A DNA stretch of 64,000 nt from Pseudobdellovibrionaceae bacterium (GTDB lineage Bacteria > Bdellovibrionota > Bdellovibrionia > Bdellovibrionales > Bdellovibrionaceae). The notes below the pieces were generated by a model that saw nothing but the letters and a program-made list of their open reading frames with translations, was not told the origin of the DNA and made no database searches. Positions 33,859 to 41,999 of the stretch are shown piece after piece. The translations under genes and the position numbers were made by a program. Position 1 is the first letter of the stretch. Each line of letters begins with the position of its first letter. Location: positions 186,001 through 250,000 of the forward strand of contig JAHBUS010000004.1 of the NCBI GenBank assembly GCA_019637955.1, written 5' to 3'.

Positions 33859-34399
33859 TTTGGTTCAGCGTTTTTTCGGTGACCTTGTTAAAGACCTCGG
33901 CCATCGCCTCTTTGCATTTGGCGTCGACTTGATTGGCGCTGAAGAAGTTGCGCTTCCCTTCGCCGCTTTCCTTGACCAAAGTTTTGCCGTCCTTACCGCG
34001 AACTTCGAGTCCGTATTTGATCAGGCAGCCCATCGTCCAAAAGTCATGAACCGAGCGGCTCTGCACTTCGGGGTAAAGAAAGAGGTCGTAGCCTTGAGCC
34101 TTGCTGACATCGCTCACGGGAATAATGTCGACCTTCTTGGCCGTCATCGAAACGCGCTTCTGCAAGGCCTCCGTGATCCCGAGGCTGACATCTTTAAATT
34201 CGTAGGTGTAAACGTCCGTGCGGGTGGAGTGACCGTCTTGAATGCGGCCCGGATCCGCGACGACCGCGACCGATTTGTTTTCGAGACGGGGCAGCAAAGT
34301 CGAACCCGAATCGAATCCTCGCAGGCTCGCCGTGTGGGTGCACGCGCTCATCAAAAGGCCGATCAAGGACAAAAGAACGAGGATGGGTCGCCGTTTCAC
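33848..34399 (-). CDS. Putative lipoprotein of unknown function
   Basis: A 183-residue protein with a lipoprotein signal (PILVLLSLIGLLMSAC, lipobox Met-Ser-Ala-Cys). The mature part is mixed alpha/beta (ENKSVAVVADPGRI, YDLFLYPEVQSRSV, GLEVRGKDGKTLV) and recalls small lipoproteins with a GNA1162 or LptE-like layout, though I cannot assign a family. I choose the GTG at 34399, which has AAGGAG 8 bases upstream; a TTG at 34417 would put the ribosome-binding site inside the gene. The last 11 bases overlap the convergent ABC-F gene. Confidence 0.7.
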   Translation of the reverse strand: MKRRPILVLLSLIGLLMSACTHTASLRGFDSGSTLLPRLENKSVAVVADPGRIQDGHSTRTDVYTYEFKDVSLGITEALQKRVSMTAKKVDIIPVSDVSKAQGYDLFLYPEVQSRSVHDFWTMGCLIKYGLEVRGKDGKTLVKESGEGKRNFFSANQVDAKCKEAMAEVFNKVTEKTLNQIKL

Positions 34400-34546
34400 G
34401 CAAATTCTCCTTTTCAAAGTGATTCCATGTTAAGGGACAGGGGCCAGCTCAAACAAGGCCCGTCTGAGAAGGAGGCCGTTTTCTGAAACAGTTGTCTCTG
34501 GACCCCAGGCGGCATTCAGGGTACAAGCGACCCTTCGATTCTAAGA

Positions 34547-35911
34547 ATGGACCATATGACGCAATTTTCTGACCTGAAGCTGATCGCCCCGATTCAACAA
34601 GCCCTCAAAGACACCGGATACGAAACGCCCACGCCCATCCAGGCGCAGGCCATTCCCGTTGTTCTGGAAGGCCACGACCTTTTGGGAATCGCGCAAACCG
34701 GAACCGGCAAGACGGCGGCGTTCAGCCTGCCCATTCTCAACATCCTGGCCGAACGCCAAACCAAGCGCCATCCCCGCTGCCCGCGCACCCTTATTCTGAC
34801 TCCCACCCGGGAGCTCGCGATCCAAATTCACACCAACTTGCAAACCTACGGAAAACACCTGCGCCAGAAGTACGCGGTGATTTTTGGCGGCGTCGGCCAA
34901 GGCAATCAGGTGCGGGATCTCGCTCAAGGCGTGGATGTCTTGGTCGCGACACCCGGTCGCCTTTTGGACTTGATCGAGCAACGTTATTTGAATCTTGAGC
35001 GCGTCGAAATCTTTGTTCTCGACGAAGCGGACCGCATGCTCGACATGGGTTTCATGCGCGACATCAAGCGCATCGTGCCGATGCTCCCCCCGAAGCGGCA
35101 CAACTTGTTTTTCTCGGCGACCATGCCTCCCGAGATCCAGACGCTCGCGAACACGATCTTGCGCAGCCCTAAAAAAGTCGAAGTCACTCCGCCCGCGACC
35201 ACCGTGAAGCGCATCAAGCAATCGGTGATGTTCGTCGAGAAAAAAGAGAAACTGAATCTGCTCGTGCATCTTTTGAAAAACAAAGATCTGCACAAGGTTC
35301 TCGTTTTCGTCGAAATGAAGCACGTAGCGAACAAGGTCGCCGAGAAGCTTGAGAAAAGCGGAATTTCGGCCGCGGCGATTCACGGCAACAAATCGCAGGG
35401 CGCCCGTCAGCGCGCGCTCGAGGACTTTACGCAAGACCGGATTCGCGTGTTGGTCGCGACCGACATCGCTTCGCGCGGCATCGACATCGACGGGATCACG
35501 CACGTGATCAACTTTGAGCTCTCGAACGTTCCGGAGAGTTACGTGCACCGCATCGGCCGGACGGCCCGCGCCGGGACCGATGGCGATGCGATCTCGCTCG
35601 TCACCGCCGAAGAAAAATCCTACCTTTACGCCATCGAAAAAACGACCCGTCATAAGATCGACATCGACCGTGATCAACCTTACCACTCCGACGAGGCCGA
35701 AAACGCCAGCACGATGAGCGTCGGAAAAGCCAAGGCCATCATTGAAGGCCAGCGCGGCCAAGGCGGCGGCGGTGGACGTCGCTTTTCAAGAGGTGGCGGT
35801 GGCGGACGCCGTGGCGGCTCGGCAGGTGGGGGCGGCGGTGGTCCACGCCGTCAAGGCGGTGGATCTTCGAGTTCACGCCCGAGCGGCAGTCGCCCCTCGC
35901 GATCTCGATAA
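34547..35911 (+). CDS. rhlE: DEAD-box RNA helicase, RhlE type, with Arg/Gly-rich tail
   Basis: A 454-residue protein with the full DEAD-box motif series: Q motif (YETPTPIQAQAIP), AQTGTGKTAAF (I), PTRELAIQ (Ia), TPGRLLDL (Ib), VLDEAD (II), FFSATMP (III), LVATDIASRGIDI (V) and YVHRIGRTARAG (VI). The last roughly 80 residues are rich in Gly and Arg with Ser repeats, a disordered RNA-binding tail typical of RhlE/CsdA-like enzymes working in ribosome assembly or RNA decay. The start is at 34547 or at the fourth codon, 34556; no strong ribosome-binding site is visible. Its stop abuts the convergent DUF4336 stop with no gap. Confidence 0.93.
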   Translation: MDHMTQFSDLKLIAPIQQALKDTGYETPTPIQAQAIPVVLEGHDLLGIAQTGTGKTAAFSLPILNILAERQTKRHPRCPRTLILTPTRELAIQIHTNLQTYGKHLRQKYAVIFGGVGQGNQVRDLAQGVDVLVATPGRLLDLIEQRYLNLERVEIFVLDEADRMLDMGFMRDIKRIVPMLPPKRHNLFFSATMPPEIQTLANTILRSPKKVEVTPPATTVKRIKQSVMFVEKKEKLNLLVHLLKNKDLHKVLVFVEMKHVANKVAEKLEKSGISAAAIHGNKSQGARQRALEDFTQDRIRVLVATDIASRGIDIDGITHVINFELSNVPESYVHRIGRTARAGTDGDAISLVTAEEKSYLYAIEKTTRHKIDIDRDQPYHSDEAENASTMSVGKAKAIIEGQRGQGGGGGRRFSRGGGGGRRGGSAGGGGGGPRRQGGGSSSSRPSGSRPSRSR

Positions 35912-36574
35912 TCAGTTCAAACCGATTTTTTTCTGAAGCTCGTCTTGCAAAAGGCGCTTACCGCCCGAACGGACGAGCTCACCGTGAGCCACGACGATTT
36001 GATCGAAATCCCATTTCATCATCTCGCGCGCCGACGCCTTAAAGGCATTTTTGTCCTGGATCGATTTGACGACCAATCGGCTGATCGCAAATTTTTTGTA
36101 GGTTCCCATCATCTTGAGAATCAACCAGGCTCCCAAGCCTTGAGGGTGCCGAAGATTGAAACACAAATCGGTTAAGACCAAGGTGCGCGACTCGGGATGG
36201 AAAAAAACCGCCTCGTTGAGCCTAGGCGCGCCCTGAAGAAGTTTCGTTTCCAGCTCGGCCTGGTAGGGCCAGGTCTCATTGCCAATGATTTTATCAAACT
36301 GAATGTCCGGACATTTTTCTTTAAGACCGGGGACCCCCCAAACCGTGGCTTTCGGAAAGCGCCGAGACGCTTTGTTCACGAACGTATTGTGCAAGAGGCT
36401 GGGAGCCACGATCGCCGCGACCGGACCGAGATCTTCGATCTGACGAAATTGGTCTTCGGTAAAATCGAGCGGTGAGATGATCACCGATCCCTTCGAGGTG
36501 GGTACAACGGTGGAGCGCAGGTCCAACTTCATCACGGGCATTTTAAATTGCGATTCAAAAAACACCGGGGTCAT
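35912..36574 (-). CDS. DUF4336 (metallo-beta-lactamase-fold-like) protein
   Basis: A 220-residue protein with features of DUF4336: TVVPTSKGSVIISPLDFTED, VAAIVAPSLLHNTFVNKASRRF, AVFFHPESRTLVLTDLCFNL and DQIVVAHGELV. The family has a metallo-beta-lactamase-like layout, but the HxHxDH motif is reduced to single histidines (His in LLHNTF, AHGE), so hydrolytic activity is unsure. The ATG at 36574 shares one base with the stop of the PA2778-like gene (TGATG) and has GGAG upstream. It is third in an operon after the PA2779- and PA2778-like genes. Confidence 0.7.
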   Translation of the reverse strand: MTPVFFESQFKMPVMKLDLRSTVVPTSKGSVIISPLDFTEDQFRQIEDLGPVAAIVAPSLLHNTFVNKASRRFPKATVWGVPGLKEKCPDIQFDKIIGNETWPYQAELETKLLQGAPRLNEAVFFHPESRTLVLTDLCFNLRHPQGLGAWLILKMMGTYKKFAISRLVVKSIQDKNAFKASAREMMKWDFDQIVVAHGELVRSGGKRLLQDELQKKIGLN

Positions 36575-37506
36575 CAGTTCTCCTTCACGAGCCATTTCTC
36601 GAGCGACTTTTCATACTCGAGCCTAGAGTCCCTTGGCACCAATGCCAACGCGCGCCGCGCACTGCGATTGGCCTCTTGCAGCCTCTGCGCCGCACCTTCG
36701 GCAAAGGCGCGGTTGTGCCAAGCCGCCGCCGACTCGGGGTGTTCTTGCGTGGCCTTGGTCAGCCATTCGACCGATTGGGAGAACCGCTTTTCTTTGTACG
36801 CCAGATTCGCAAGACCGATCTTGGCGCCGAGGCTTTGAGGCCACCGCGCAAGAATGGCCTCGTAAGAAACCTGAGCTTCGGGATTTTTTTGAGCCTGCTC
36901 AAGACCCGCGGCGGCCGTCACGTGGGCGATTTCATCGGCGGCAGCGGCGAGCCGTCCCGGAGGCAACACGACCAGTCCCCAGTAATCTCCGAGCATCCAA
37001 GACCGTTCGAACTTGGCCATGTCCCAACGCTTTGAAGCCTCGGGACCGGAGTGCATCAGCACGGTTTGATCGCGAAGATCGTAGCCGAAGACAAGCGCAT
37101 AGTGCCAAGTCGGAGCCCAGCTCAGCGCGAGGTTTTCAAAGACGATCACCGGGTGACCTGCCGCCACTTCGCTCATCAGCGCGTTGACGCCCTCGATTCG
37201 AACCGCCATGAATCCTTGCCGGCGGGCCGCACTGATCATATCGGTCTGAAAGCTTCCCTTCATCCCGGGCGTGTAAACTTGCGGCGCGATTTCATTCACG
37301 CTGATCGGCCGCCCCGCCCAGTTCATGGCCATCGTGAGCGTCGCGGGTCCACAGTGACCCGCCTCTTGGTTGATAAAAGGAACCGACTCGATCTCTTGCG
37401 AGACCGGTAAGCCATGAGGAGACTTGAGGAAAGCTTCGGTCTGCACGGCCTTCGTCGCGCAGCCCGAACCCAGCGCCATCAACGCGAGGAGAAACCAAAT
37501 TTTCAT
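36574..37506 (-). CDS. PA2778-family C39-like cysteine peptidase lipoprotein with TPR repeats
   Basis: A 310-residue protein. A lipoprotein signal ends at Cys16 (LMALGSGC). The peptidase_C39-like domain has Cys52 in INQEAGHCGPATLTMAM and His135 in TWHYALVFGYD, the expected catalytic pair. Residues about 200-300 form tetratricopeptide-like helices (IGLANLAYKEKRFSQSVEWL, AAAWHNRAFAEGAAQRLQEA). PA2778-family proteins are predicted envelope peptidases and nearly always neighbour a PA2779-family gene, as here (6 bases upstream). The substrate is unknown. Confidence 0.88.
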   Translation of the reverse strand: MKIWFLLALMALGSGCATKAVQTEAFLKSPHGLPVSQEIESVPFINQEAGHCGPATLTMAMNWAGRPISVNEIAPQVYTPGMKGSFQTDMISAARRQGFMAVRIEGVNALMSEVAAGHPVIVFENLALSWAPTWHYALVFGYDLRDQTVLMHSGPEASKRWDMAKFERSWMLGDYWGLVVLPPGRLAAAADEIAHVTAAAGLEQAQKNPEAQVSYEAILARWPQSLGAKIGLANLAYKEKRFSQSVEWLTKATQEHPESAAAWHNRAFAEGAAQRLQEANRSARRALALVPRDSRLEYEKSLEKWLVKEN

Positions 37507-37512
37507 GTCAGA

Positions 37513-37875
37513 TTAAATGCGCTGAATGAGATAAATGATCAGCAAAACGATCAGGACGGTGACCAAAATGTCGCCGCCCGCGCGCGCTTGCTCCATCTGT
37601 CCCGCCATCTGGCGCAGCTCCGAGTCCGAGAGGCTCGCCATTCGCTGCGACACCTCGTCTGGAGAGACCCCGCGCTCGATGAGCTGGCGTCGAACGTTGT
37701 CTTGACTCAAGAAATTTTGAACGCGCTCCTGCGCCTGTGTGCGGCTCATCTCGGCGGCCACCGCACTGGTGCTGATCATTCCGCCGTCTTCGGCCAAAGC
37801 GACCGCGGGAATGTTGGTCAAGATGAGCGACATCATCACACTGCACAGAACACGGGTCGTGGAGGAAATTCTCAT
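37513..37875 (-). CDS. PA2779-family protein
   Basis: A 120-residue protein with an N-terminal signal (VLCSVMMSLILTNIPAVALA), a helical middle (RTQAQERVQNFLSQDNVRRQ, GVSPDEVSQRMASLSDSELR) and a C-terminal membrane helix (ILVTVLIVLLIIYLIQRI). This layout is that of the PA2779 family, a partner of PA2778 C39-like peptidases; its conserved block is LxxxGVSPDEVxxRxxxLSDxEL. It may present or regulate the peptidase at the membrane; that is inference. It is the first gene of the three-gene operon. Confidence 0.85.
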   Translation of the reverse strand: MRISSTTRVLCSVMMSLILTNIPAVALAEDGGMISTSAVAAEMSRTQAQERVQNFLSQDNVRRQLIERGVSPDEVSQRMASLSDSELRQMAGQMEQARAGGDILVTVLIVLLIIYLIQRI

Positions 37876-37965
37876 TGGAAGCCCTTTCGTCGGTGATTAA
37901 GGGCAAAATGCCCCGAAGGACCCCCATGAGTCCTCGATCCTAGGAAAAAAGCAAATCCAGTGCCG

Positions 37966-38895
37966 TCAGAAATTGACGCCGAATCCAAAGTTCAGACCCG
38001 CAACGCCGGTGAAGCCGCCTTCTCGGTTAAAATCCAGGTGCGGCGAGATCGAATAGTCCAGCATGCGCTTGTAAAGCAAATGGTACCAGCCGATCGAAAC
38101 GCTGTAACTCTCGAGGTGATAGTTGTCGCGGTTGTTCGATCCGGTAAAAAAGTTGTAAGAGAGCGAGGTTTTCGGCGTCAGAACCTGACCGAAAGAAAGG
38201 CCGTTGGTCGCCCTGTAAGTATGAATCTTGTCCTCGTACTGCCCTTCATTGATCAAACTCAGCCCCCACTTCTTGTTGAGCTGAAAATTGAAATTGAGGG
38301 CGTGAAAGATCCCGGCACCGACATTGGGATTGGCAAAGAACTCGAGCTTGGGGTTGATTTTATAACGGTCTTTGACCTCCGCGACGCTCTCGAACGTGAG
38401 CGAGTGCGCGACTTCGAGGGGGTCTTTGAGCGCGACACGCGGCTGGAACGCGGTTCGCACGTTGCCGAGTTTCTTGAAAAGACCCACCGTCGCTCCGTAG
38501 TTCTTTTCACGGGGCGTTTGACGGAGATAGGTATTCTGCACGCCGCGATCTTCGGTCTCATCGTAGTCGCTGAACTTCAGTTGCCAATAATCTTCGACAT
38601 TCGGAAGCCGCAAATTGACTTCCAAGTTGGTTTCGTTCTGCACGCCTTGCTTTTCAATTAAATAGGTGGAGTTCGAAATGCGAACGTTGCTCTCATTCAC
38701 GCGGTCCGTGACCTTTTTTCCAGCCAGGAAGAGATCGATCCCCTCGGCCATGCCGTCAAACCACTCCGAGACCTCGATGTTCCCCTTGATCAAACTCTCT
38801 TCCCAGGTCGTTTGATCCGCGTCTTCCGAAGAGGCAAACGCCGATCCGCAGAAAACCAGGGTGAGTAAAAAGATTGTTTGAATTTTGCGAATCAA
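37966..38895 (-). CDS. Exported beta-barrel-like outer-membrane protein
   Basis: A 309-residue protein with a signal peptide (TIFLLTLVFCGSAFASS). The mature part starts with an acidic stretch, then alternating strands (NETNLEVNLRLPNVEDYWQL, WGLSLINEGQYEDKIHTYRA, SYSVSIGWYHLLYKRMLDYS). It ends in GLNFGFGVNF, an outer-membrane C-terminal motif with terminal Phe. About 12 strands are possible. No family recognised. It is divergent from the next outer-membrane-like gene, with only 16 bases between start codons. Confidence 0.7.
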   Translation of the reverse strand: MIRKIQTIFLLTLVFCGSAFASSEDADQTTWEESLIKGNIEVSEWFDGMAEGIDLFLAGKKVTDRVNESNVRISNSTYLIEKQGVQNETNLEVNLRLPNVEDYWQLKFSDYDETEDRGVQNTYLRQTPREKNYGATVGLFKKLGNVRTAFQPRVALKDPLEVAHSLTFESVAEVKDRYKINPKLEFFANPNVGAGIFHALNFNFQLNKKWGLSLINEGQYEDKIHTYRATNGLSFGQVLTPKTSLSYNFFTGSNNRDNYHLESYSVSIGWYHLLYKRMLDYSISPHLDFNREGGFTGVAGLNFGFGVNF

Positions 38896-38911
38896 ATCTT
38901 ACTCTTCCTGC

Positions 38912-39517
38912 ATGAGGTTTTCAGCCGCGCTGATCGCGATCTTTTTTATCTCCCTTCAAACTTTGGCCTATACGCCCAAAGAAGGCAATGTCACGGCGAC
39001 GATCGGCCCCACTTTAACCCAAACCAACTTTCCGGGTTCCGCATCGGGCGCCGAAGCCGCCACCTTCGGCGGTTTTGGGATCATGGCCTTGGGCGACATC
39101 AATGACCGAGGCAGCCTGGAGCTCGCCGTTTTTACAATGCCGAAAGTTTATTTTCGCAAAAAGGACGATCTTTATCTGGGCGAGCAGACGCAGATCACCC
39201 ACATCACCATGGGCTACCGCCACTGGCTGGGCCCCTACATTTCGGGTGGTCTCAGCTTCTACTCCGCCTATTCGATGGGCGAAATTAAAACCGTGCACAA
39301 TGACTTCGCGCCGGGTCCCCAGCCCGACACCTCGGCCAGCGACAAGACCGAATACGGATTTGATTTTTCGATCCAAGGCCAGCTTTGGAGCGACGATCAT
39401 GTCACCTGCGTTCTTGACGGCCGTTACTCCCTCTCGGTGACAAGCAAAGAGAAAGAAAATGCCGACCACTACATGCTCTTTCTCGGCCTGCGCTACATGG
39501 TGAAAGAAAAACCATAG
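38912..39517 (+). CDS. Exported outer-membrane beta-barrel-like protein
   Basis: A 201-residue protein with a signal peptide (SAALIAIFFISLQTLAYT). Alternating strands follow (GNVTATIGPTLTQTNF, GSLELAVFTMPKVYF, QITHITMGYRHWLGPYISGG, TEYGFDFSIQGQLWSDDHVT, HYMLFLGLRYMV), as in small eight-stranded barrels. I choose the ATG at 38912; a TTG at 38885 in frame would extend it into the divergent gene. Two hairpins follow the stop. The ABC transporter genes start 52 bases downstream. No family recognised. Confidence 0.7.
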   Translation: MRFSAALIAIFFISLQTLAYTPKEGNVTATIGPTLTQTNFPGSASGAEAATFGGFGIMALGDINDRGSLELAVFTMPKVYFRKKDDLYLGEQTQITHITMGYRHWLGPYISGGLSFYSAYSMGEIKTVHNDFAPGPQPDTSASDKTEYGFDFSIQGQLWSDDHVTCVLDGRYSLSVTSKEKENADHYMLFLGLRYMVKEKP

Positions 39518-39558
39518 AGGGCCGTGCCCTCTGAGCCATAGAGGGCCTTCGCCCTCTG
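39513..39558 (+). repeat. Two tandem copies of a stem-loop sequence
   Basis: The unit CCATAGAGGGCC...GCCCTCTGA occurs twice in a row. Copy one pairs 39516-39522 (AGAGGGC) with 39526-39532; copy two pairs 39540-39546 with 39551-39557. The first copy includes the stop codon of the upstream gene. There is no T-tract, so a simple terminator is unlikely. It may be a small palindromic repeat element or an RNA-stabilising structure ahead of the ABC transporter. Confidence 0.6.
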
Positions 39559-39569
39559 AAAGGATCTGC

Positions 39570-40481
39570 GTGATTCAAGCCCGCGCACTCGTCAAAGCTT
39601 TTGGTGATTTCAAAGCGGTTGATGACATGAACTTGCAAGTTGAACCGGGTCAGTGCTTCGGTCTCTTGGGACCCAATGGGGCTGGCAAGTCGACTTTTAT
39701 CAATATGACCTATGGGACCGTGCTCAGAACGTCGGGCCATCTTTCGGTCTTCGGCCTTGATCCGCAAACCCAAAGCCGCTCCATCAAAAAACGCCTGGGG
39801 GTGGTCACGCAAGACAACGCTTTGGACGAGAGCCTGACCGTTGAAGAAAACATGCAGATCTACTGCGCTTTCATTGGGCTCCCCTCGCACGAACGCAAAA
39901 AACGCATCGACGATCTGTTGGAATACATGAACCTGTCCCATAAAAAGGACGCCCGGATCCAGACGCTTTCGGGCGGCATGAAACGGCGCCTGGTTTTTGT
40001 CCGTGCCTTGCTCGGAAAGCCCGAACTCATCATCCTGGACGAGCCCACGACCGGATTGGATCCAGCTGTTCGGCACTTGCTTTGGGGCAAAGTCAAAGAG
40101 CTGCGCGAGGGCGGAACGACGATCGTGCTCACCACGCACTACATGCACGAGGCCGAAGTTCTTTGCGACAAACTGGTCATCATGAACCAAGGGCGCGTCG
40201 TTTCGGAAGGAACTCCTCAAAAGATGATCGGTGAGCACACGCCCGGGTACGTCGGGATCTTCGGCCTTCAGGACAAAGCCGCCATCGAGCGGATTCACGC
40301 TTCAAAGCCGGACCTGCACTTTCATGAGGATTCTTCGGGATTGTACTTAAGGGCGGCGAGCCTTCCGGAATTGACCTCGATCCATGCCGAGCACGGTCTG
40401 ACGCCTTTGCAAATACGCCCCTCCAACCTGGAAGACGTGTTCCTCAAATTGACCGGAAAGGACCTGGCCGCCGATGCTTGA
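39570..40481 (+). CDS. ABC-2 transporter ATP-binding protein (NodI/DrrA-like)
   Basis: A 303-residue ABC ATPase with Walker A GLLGPNGAGKSTF, Q-loop VVTQDNALDESLT, signature LSGGMKRRL, Walker B LIILDEPTTGLDP and H-loop LTTHYMHEAE. The C-terminal region of about 80 residues (LQIRPSNLEDVFLKLTGKDL) is the typical extension of NodI/CcmA-like exporters. It energises the membrane protein encoded next, overlapping by 8 bases. The exported substrate (lipid, polysaccharide or drug) is not evident. The start ATG/GTG region has AAGGATC upstream. Confidence 0.92.
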   Translation: MIQARALVKAFGDFKAVDDMNLQVEPGQCFGLLGPNGAGKSTFINMTYGTVLRTSGHLSVFGLDPQTQSRSIKKRLGVVTQDNALDESLTVEENMQIYCAFIGLPSHERKKRIDDLLEYMNLSHKKDARIQTLSGGMKRRLVFVRALLGKPELIILDEPTTGLDPAVRHLLWGKVKELREGGTTIVLTTHYMHEAEVLCDKLVIMNQGRVVSEGTPQKMIGEHTPGYVGIFGLQDKAAIERIHASKPDLHFHEDSSGLYLRAASLPELTSIHAEHGLTPLQIRPSNLEDVFLKLTGKDLAADA

Positions 40482-41244
40482 ATCTCTCCGACTCTGCTTT
40501 CACATCACTCTTCGCAATTGGACCGTGTACAAAAAGGACCTAATCGCCAACATCTCGCCCACCGTTGCCGACCCCGCTTTGATCTTGATTTCTTTGGGTC
40601 TGGGGCTTGGCGGTTATCTCACGAACGTCGAAGGTATGACGTACATGCAATACTTGGCGCCCGGGCTGACCGTGGCGACCGCGCTGTTCACTTCATTTTT
40701 CGAAAGCAGCTACGGCTTTTACGTTCGCATGACGTTCGAGAACGTTTTTAAAGCCATGCTCACGACCCCGATTGGCGTCGAAGAAATCGTTTTTGGCGAG
40801 TTGATCTGGGTCGCCCTCAAAGGCGCCGTGATGGCGATTTGCGTGGCGGTCGTTCTCGCGATTTGCGGTTTTATGGCGAATCCTTGGCTGATCCCAGCAT
40901 TGGGAGTCGTGGGATTCTTGGTCGCGCTTCCTTGCGGAGCGATGGGTTTGCTGGCCACCGCGTACGTGCGCAATATCAACCAGTTTCAAACAGTGTATTC
41001 GTTCTTGATCGCGCCTCTCTACTTTTTGTCGGGAATTTTCTTTCCGATTGACCAAATGGCGGCACCCGTTCGAATTGTCGCGGATTTCTTTCCGCTGATT
41101 CACGGCGTACGGCTGGCGCAGTCTCTTTTCTGGGACAAAGGCATCTTCGACGCATTCGCGTACAGCGGAACGATCCTGCTTGTTCAGAGCGCGGTTCTTT
41201 GCGCCTGGTCCTACTCTAAAATCCGCAAGAAACTCGTCAGCTAA
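40474..41244 (+). CDS. ABC-2 type permease (NodJ-like)
   Basis: A 256-residue membrane protein with about six helices. The ABC2_membrane features are DPALILISLGLGLGGYL, YLAPGLTVATALFTSFFES, the cytosolic-loop region MTFENVFKAMLTTPIGVEEI, and PLYFLSGIFFPIDQM before the last helices, a NodJ-like pattern. It forms the channel with the NodI-like ATPase. Its end overlaps the convergent ATL gene by 8 bases. The family exports lipo-oligosaccharides, polysaccharides or drugs. Confidence 0.92.
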   Translation: MLESLRLCFHITLRNWTVYKKDLIANISPTVADPALILISLGLGLGGYLTNVEGMTYMQYLAPGLTVATALFTSFFESSYGFYVRMTFENVFKAMLTTPIGVEEIVFGELIWVALKGAVMAICVAVVLAICGFMANPWLIPALGVVGFLVALPCGAMGLLATAYVRNINQFQTVYSFLIAPLYFLSGIFFPIDQMAAPVRIVADFFPLIHGVRLAQSLFWDKGIFDAFAYSGTILLVQSAVLCAWSYSKIRKKLVS

Positions 41245-41614
41245 ACATCGTCGGGCCGCGCGGTCTTGCCGCCGCGGTCTTCTTTTTGACGGCACTTTTC
41301 TTTTTCCACTGAAAAATGTCGAGATCCAAGCGCCCATCAGGCGTGACTTCGACGCCTTCGGCGCGCAGAAGTTGACACTGCCGACGGTGCCCCGCCGATC
41401 CTTTCGGAAGACCAATCTGACCTTTGGAGTTCAAAACACGGTGCCATGGAAGCGAAAACGTCTCGGAGCTGGAGTGCAGGATCCACACGACTCCCCGGCT
41501 CGCGTTCGGGCGCCCCGCCAGCTTCGCGATTTGCCCGTAGGTCGCCACGCGTCCTTCGGGAATCTGCCGGATGATTTTGATCACCTGCCGCGTGAAATCG
41601 GTGGTCTTTTTCAA
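41237..41614 (-). CDS. atl: Alkyltransferase-like protein (ATL)
   Basis: A 125-residue protein of the MGMT DNA-binding fold: DFTRQVIKIIRQIPEGRVATY, GQIAKLAGRPNASRGV, then SLPWHRVLNSKGQIGLP. The methyl-acceptor Cys of MGMT (PCHR) is Trp57 here (PWHR), so it binds O6-alkylguanine without removing the alkyl group and hands the lesion to nucleotide excision repair, as known for ATLs. The C-terminal 25 residues are Lys/Ala/Arg-rich and may bind DNA. The start overlaps the haemoglobin gene stop by 4 bases. Confidence 0.92.
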   Translation of the reverse strand: MKKTTDFTRQVIKIIRQIPEGRVATYGQIAKLAGRPNASRGVVWILHSSSETFSLPWHRVLNSKGQIGLPKGSAGHRRQCQLLRAEGVEVTPDGRLDLDIFQWKKKSAVKKKTAAARPRGPTMFS

Positions 41615-41988
41615 GATCGGCTTTCGAGATGTTGAATGTTCGCCAGAAAATTGCGTCCGATGTTGAGCGCGCGCATTTTCACTTCATCGGCTTTTTGACC
41701 TTCGAACATTTCGTCCACGGTCAAAAAGAAAAGCTCAAGCCAACGTTCAAAATGTTCGACCTTAAGTCCCAATGGGATGTGCGGGGGAAAAGGCCGTCCG
41801 TGGTAGTTGTTCTCACCCAGCAAAAGATCGGCCCAGAAGTTCTGGATTTTTGGGATGTGTTCGTCCCAATGAACGCGGGCGACGTCGTTAAAAATAGGAC
41901 CGATCAACTCGTCTTGGCGGACGCGTCCGTAAAAACGCGCCACCAGCACTTCGATATCTTGTCGCGACTCCAACGTTTTTTTCGCCAC
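41611..41988 (-). CDS. Group III truncated haemoglobin
   Basis: A 125-residue protein that matches group III truncated haemoglobins: VLVARFYGRVRQDELIGPIF, WDEHIPKIQNFWADLLLGE, YHGRPFPPHIPLGLKVEHFE and RWLELFFLTVDEMF. The proximal His is in the VEHFERWL segment. Members bind oxygen or nitric oxide and are linked to redox or NO chemistry. It lies between a DUF1993 protein (11 bases upstream) and ATL (4-base overlap), so it may be expressed with stress-response genes. Confidence 0.92.
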   Translation of the reverse strand: MAKKTLESRQDIEVLVARFYGRVRQDELIGPIFNDVARVHWDEHIPKIQNFWADLLLGENNYHGRPFPPHIPLGLKVEHFERWLELFFLTVDEMFEGQKADEVKMRALNIGRNFLANIQHLESRS

Positions 41989-41999
41989 CCGAGCTCGCC

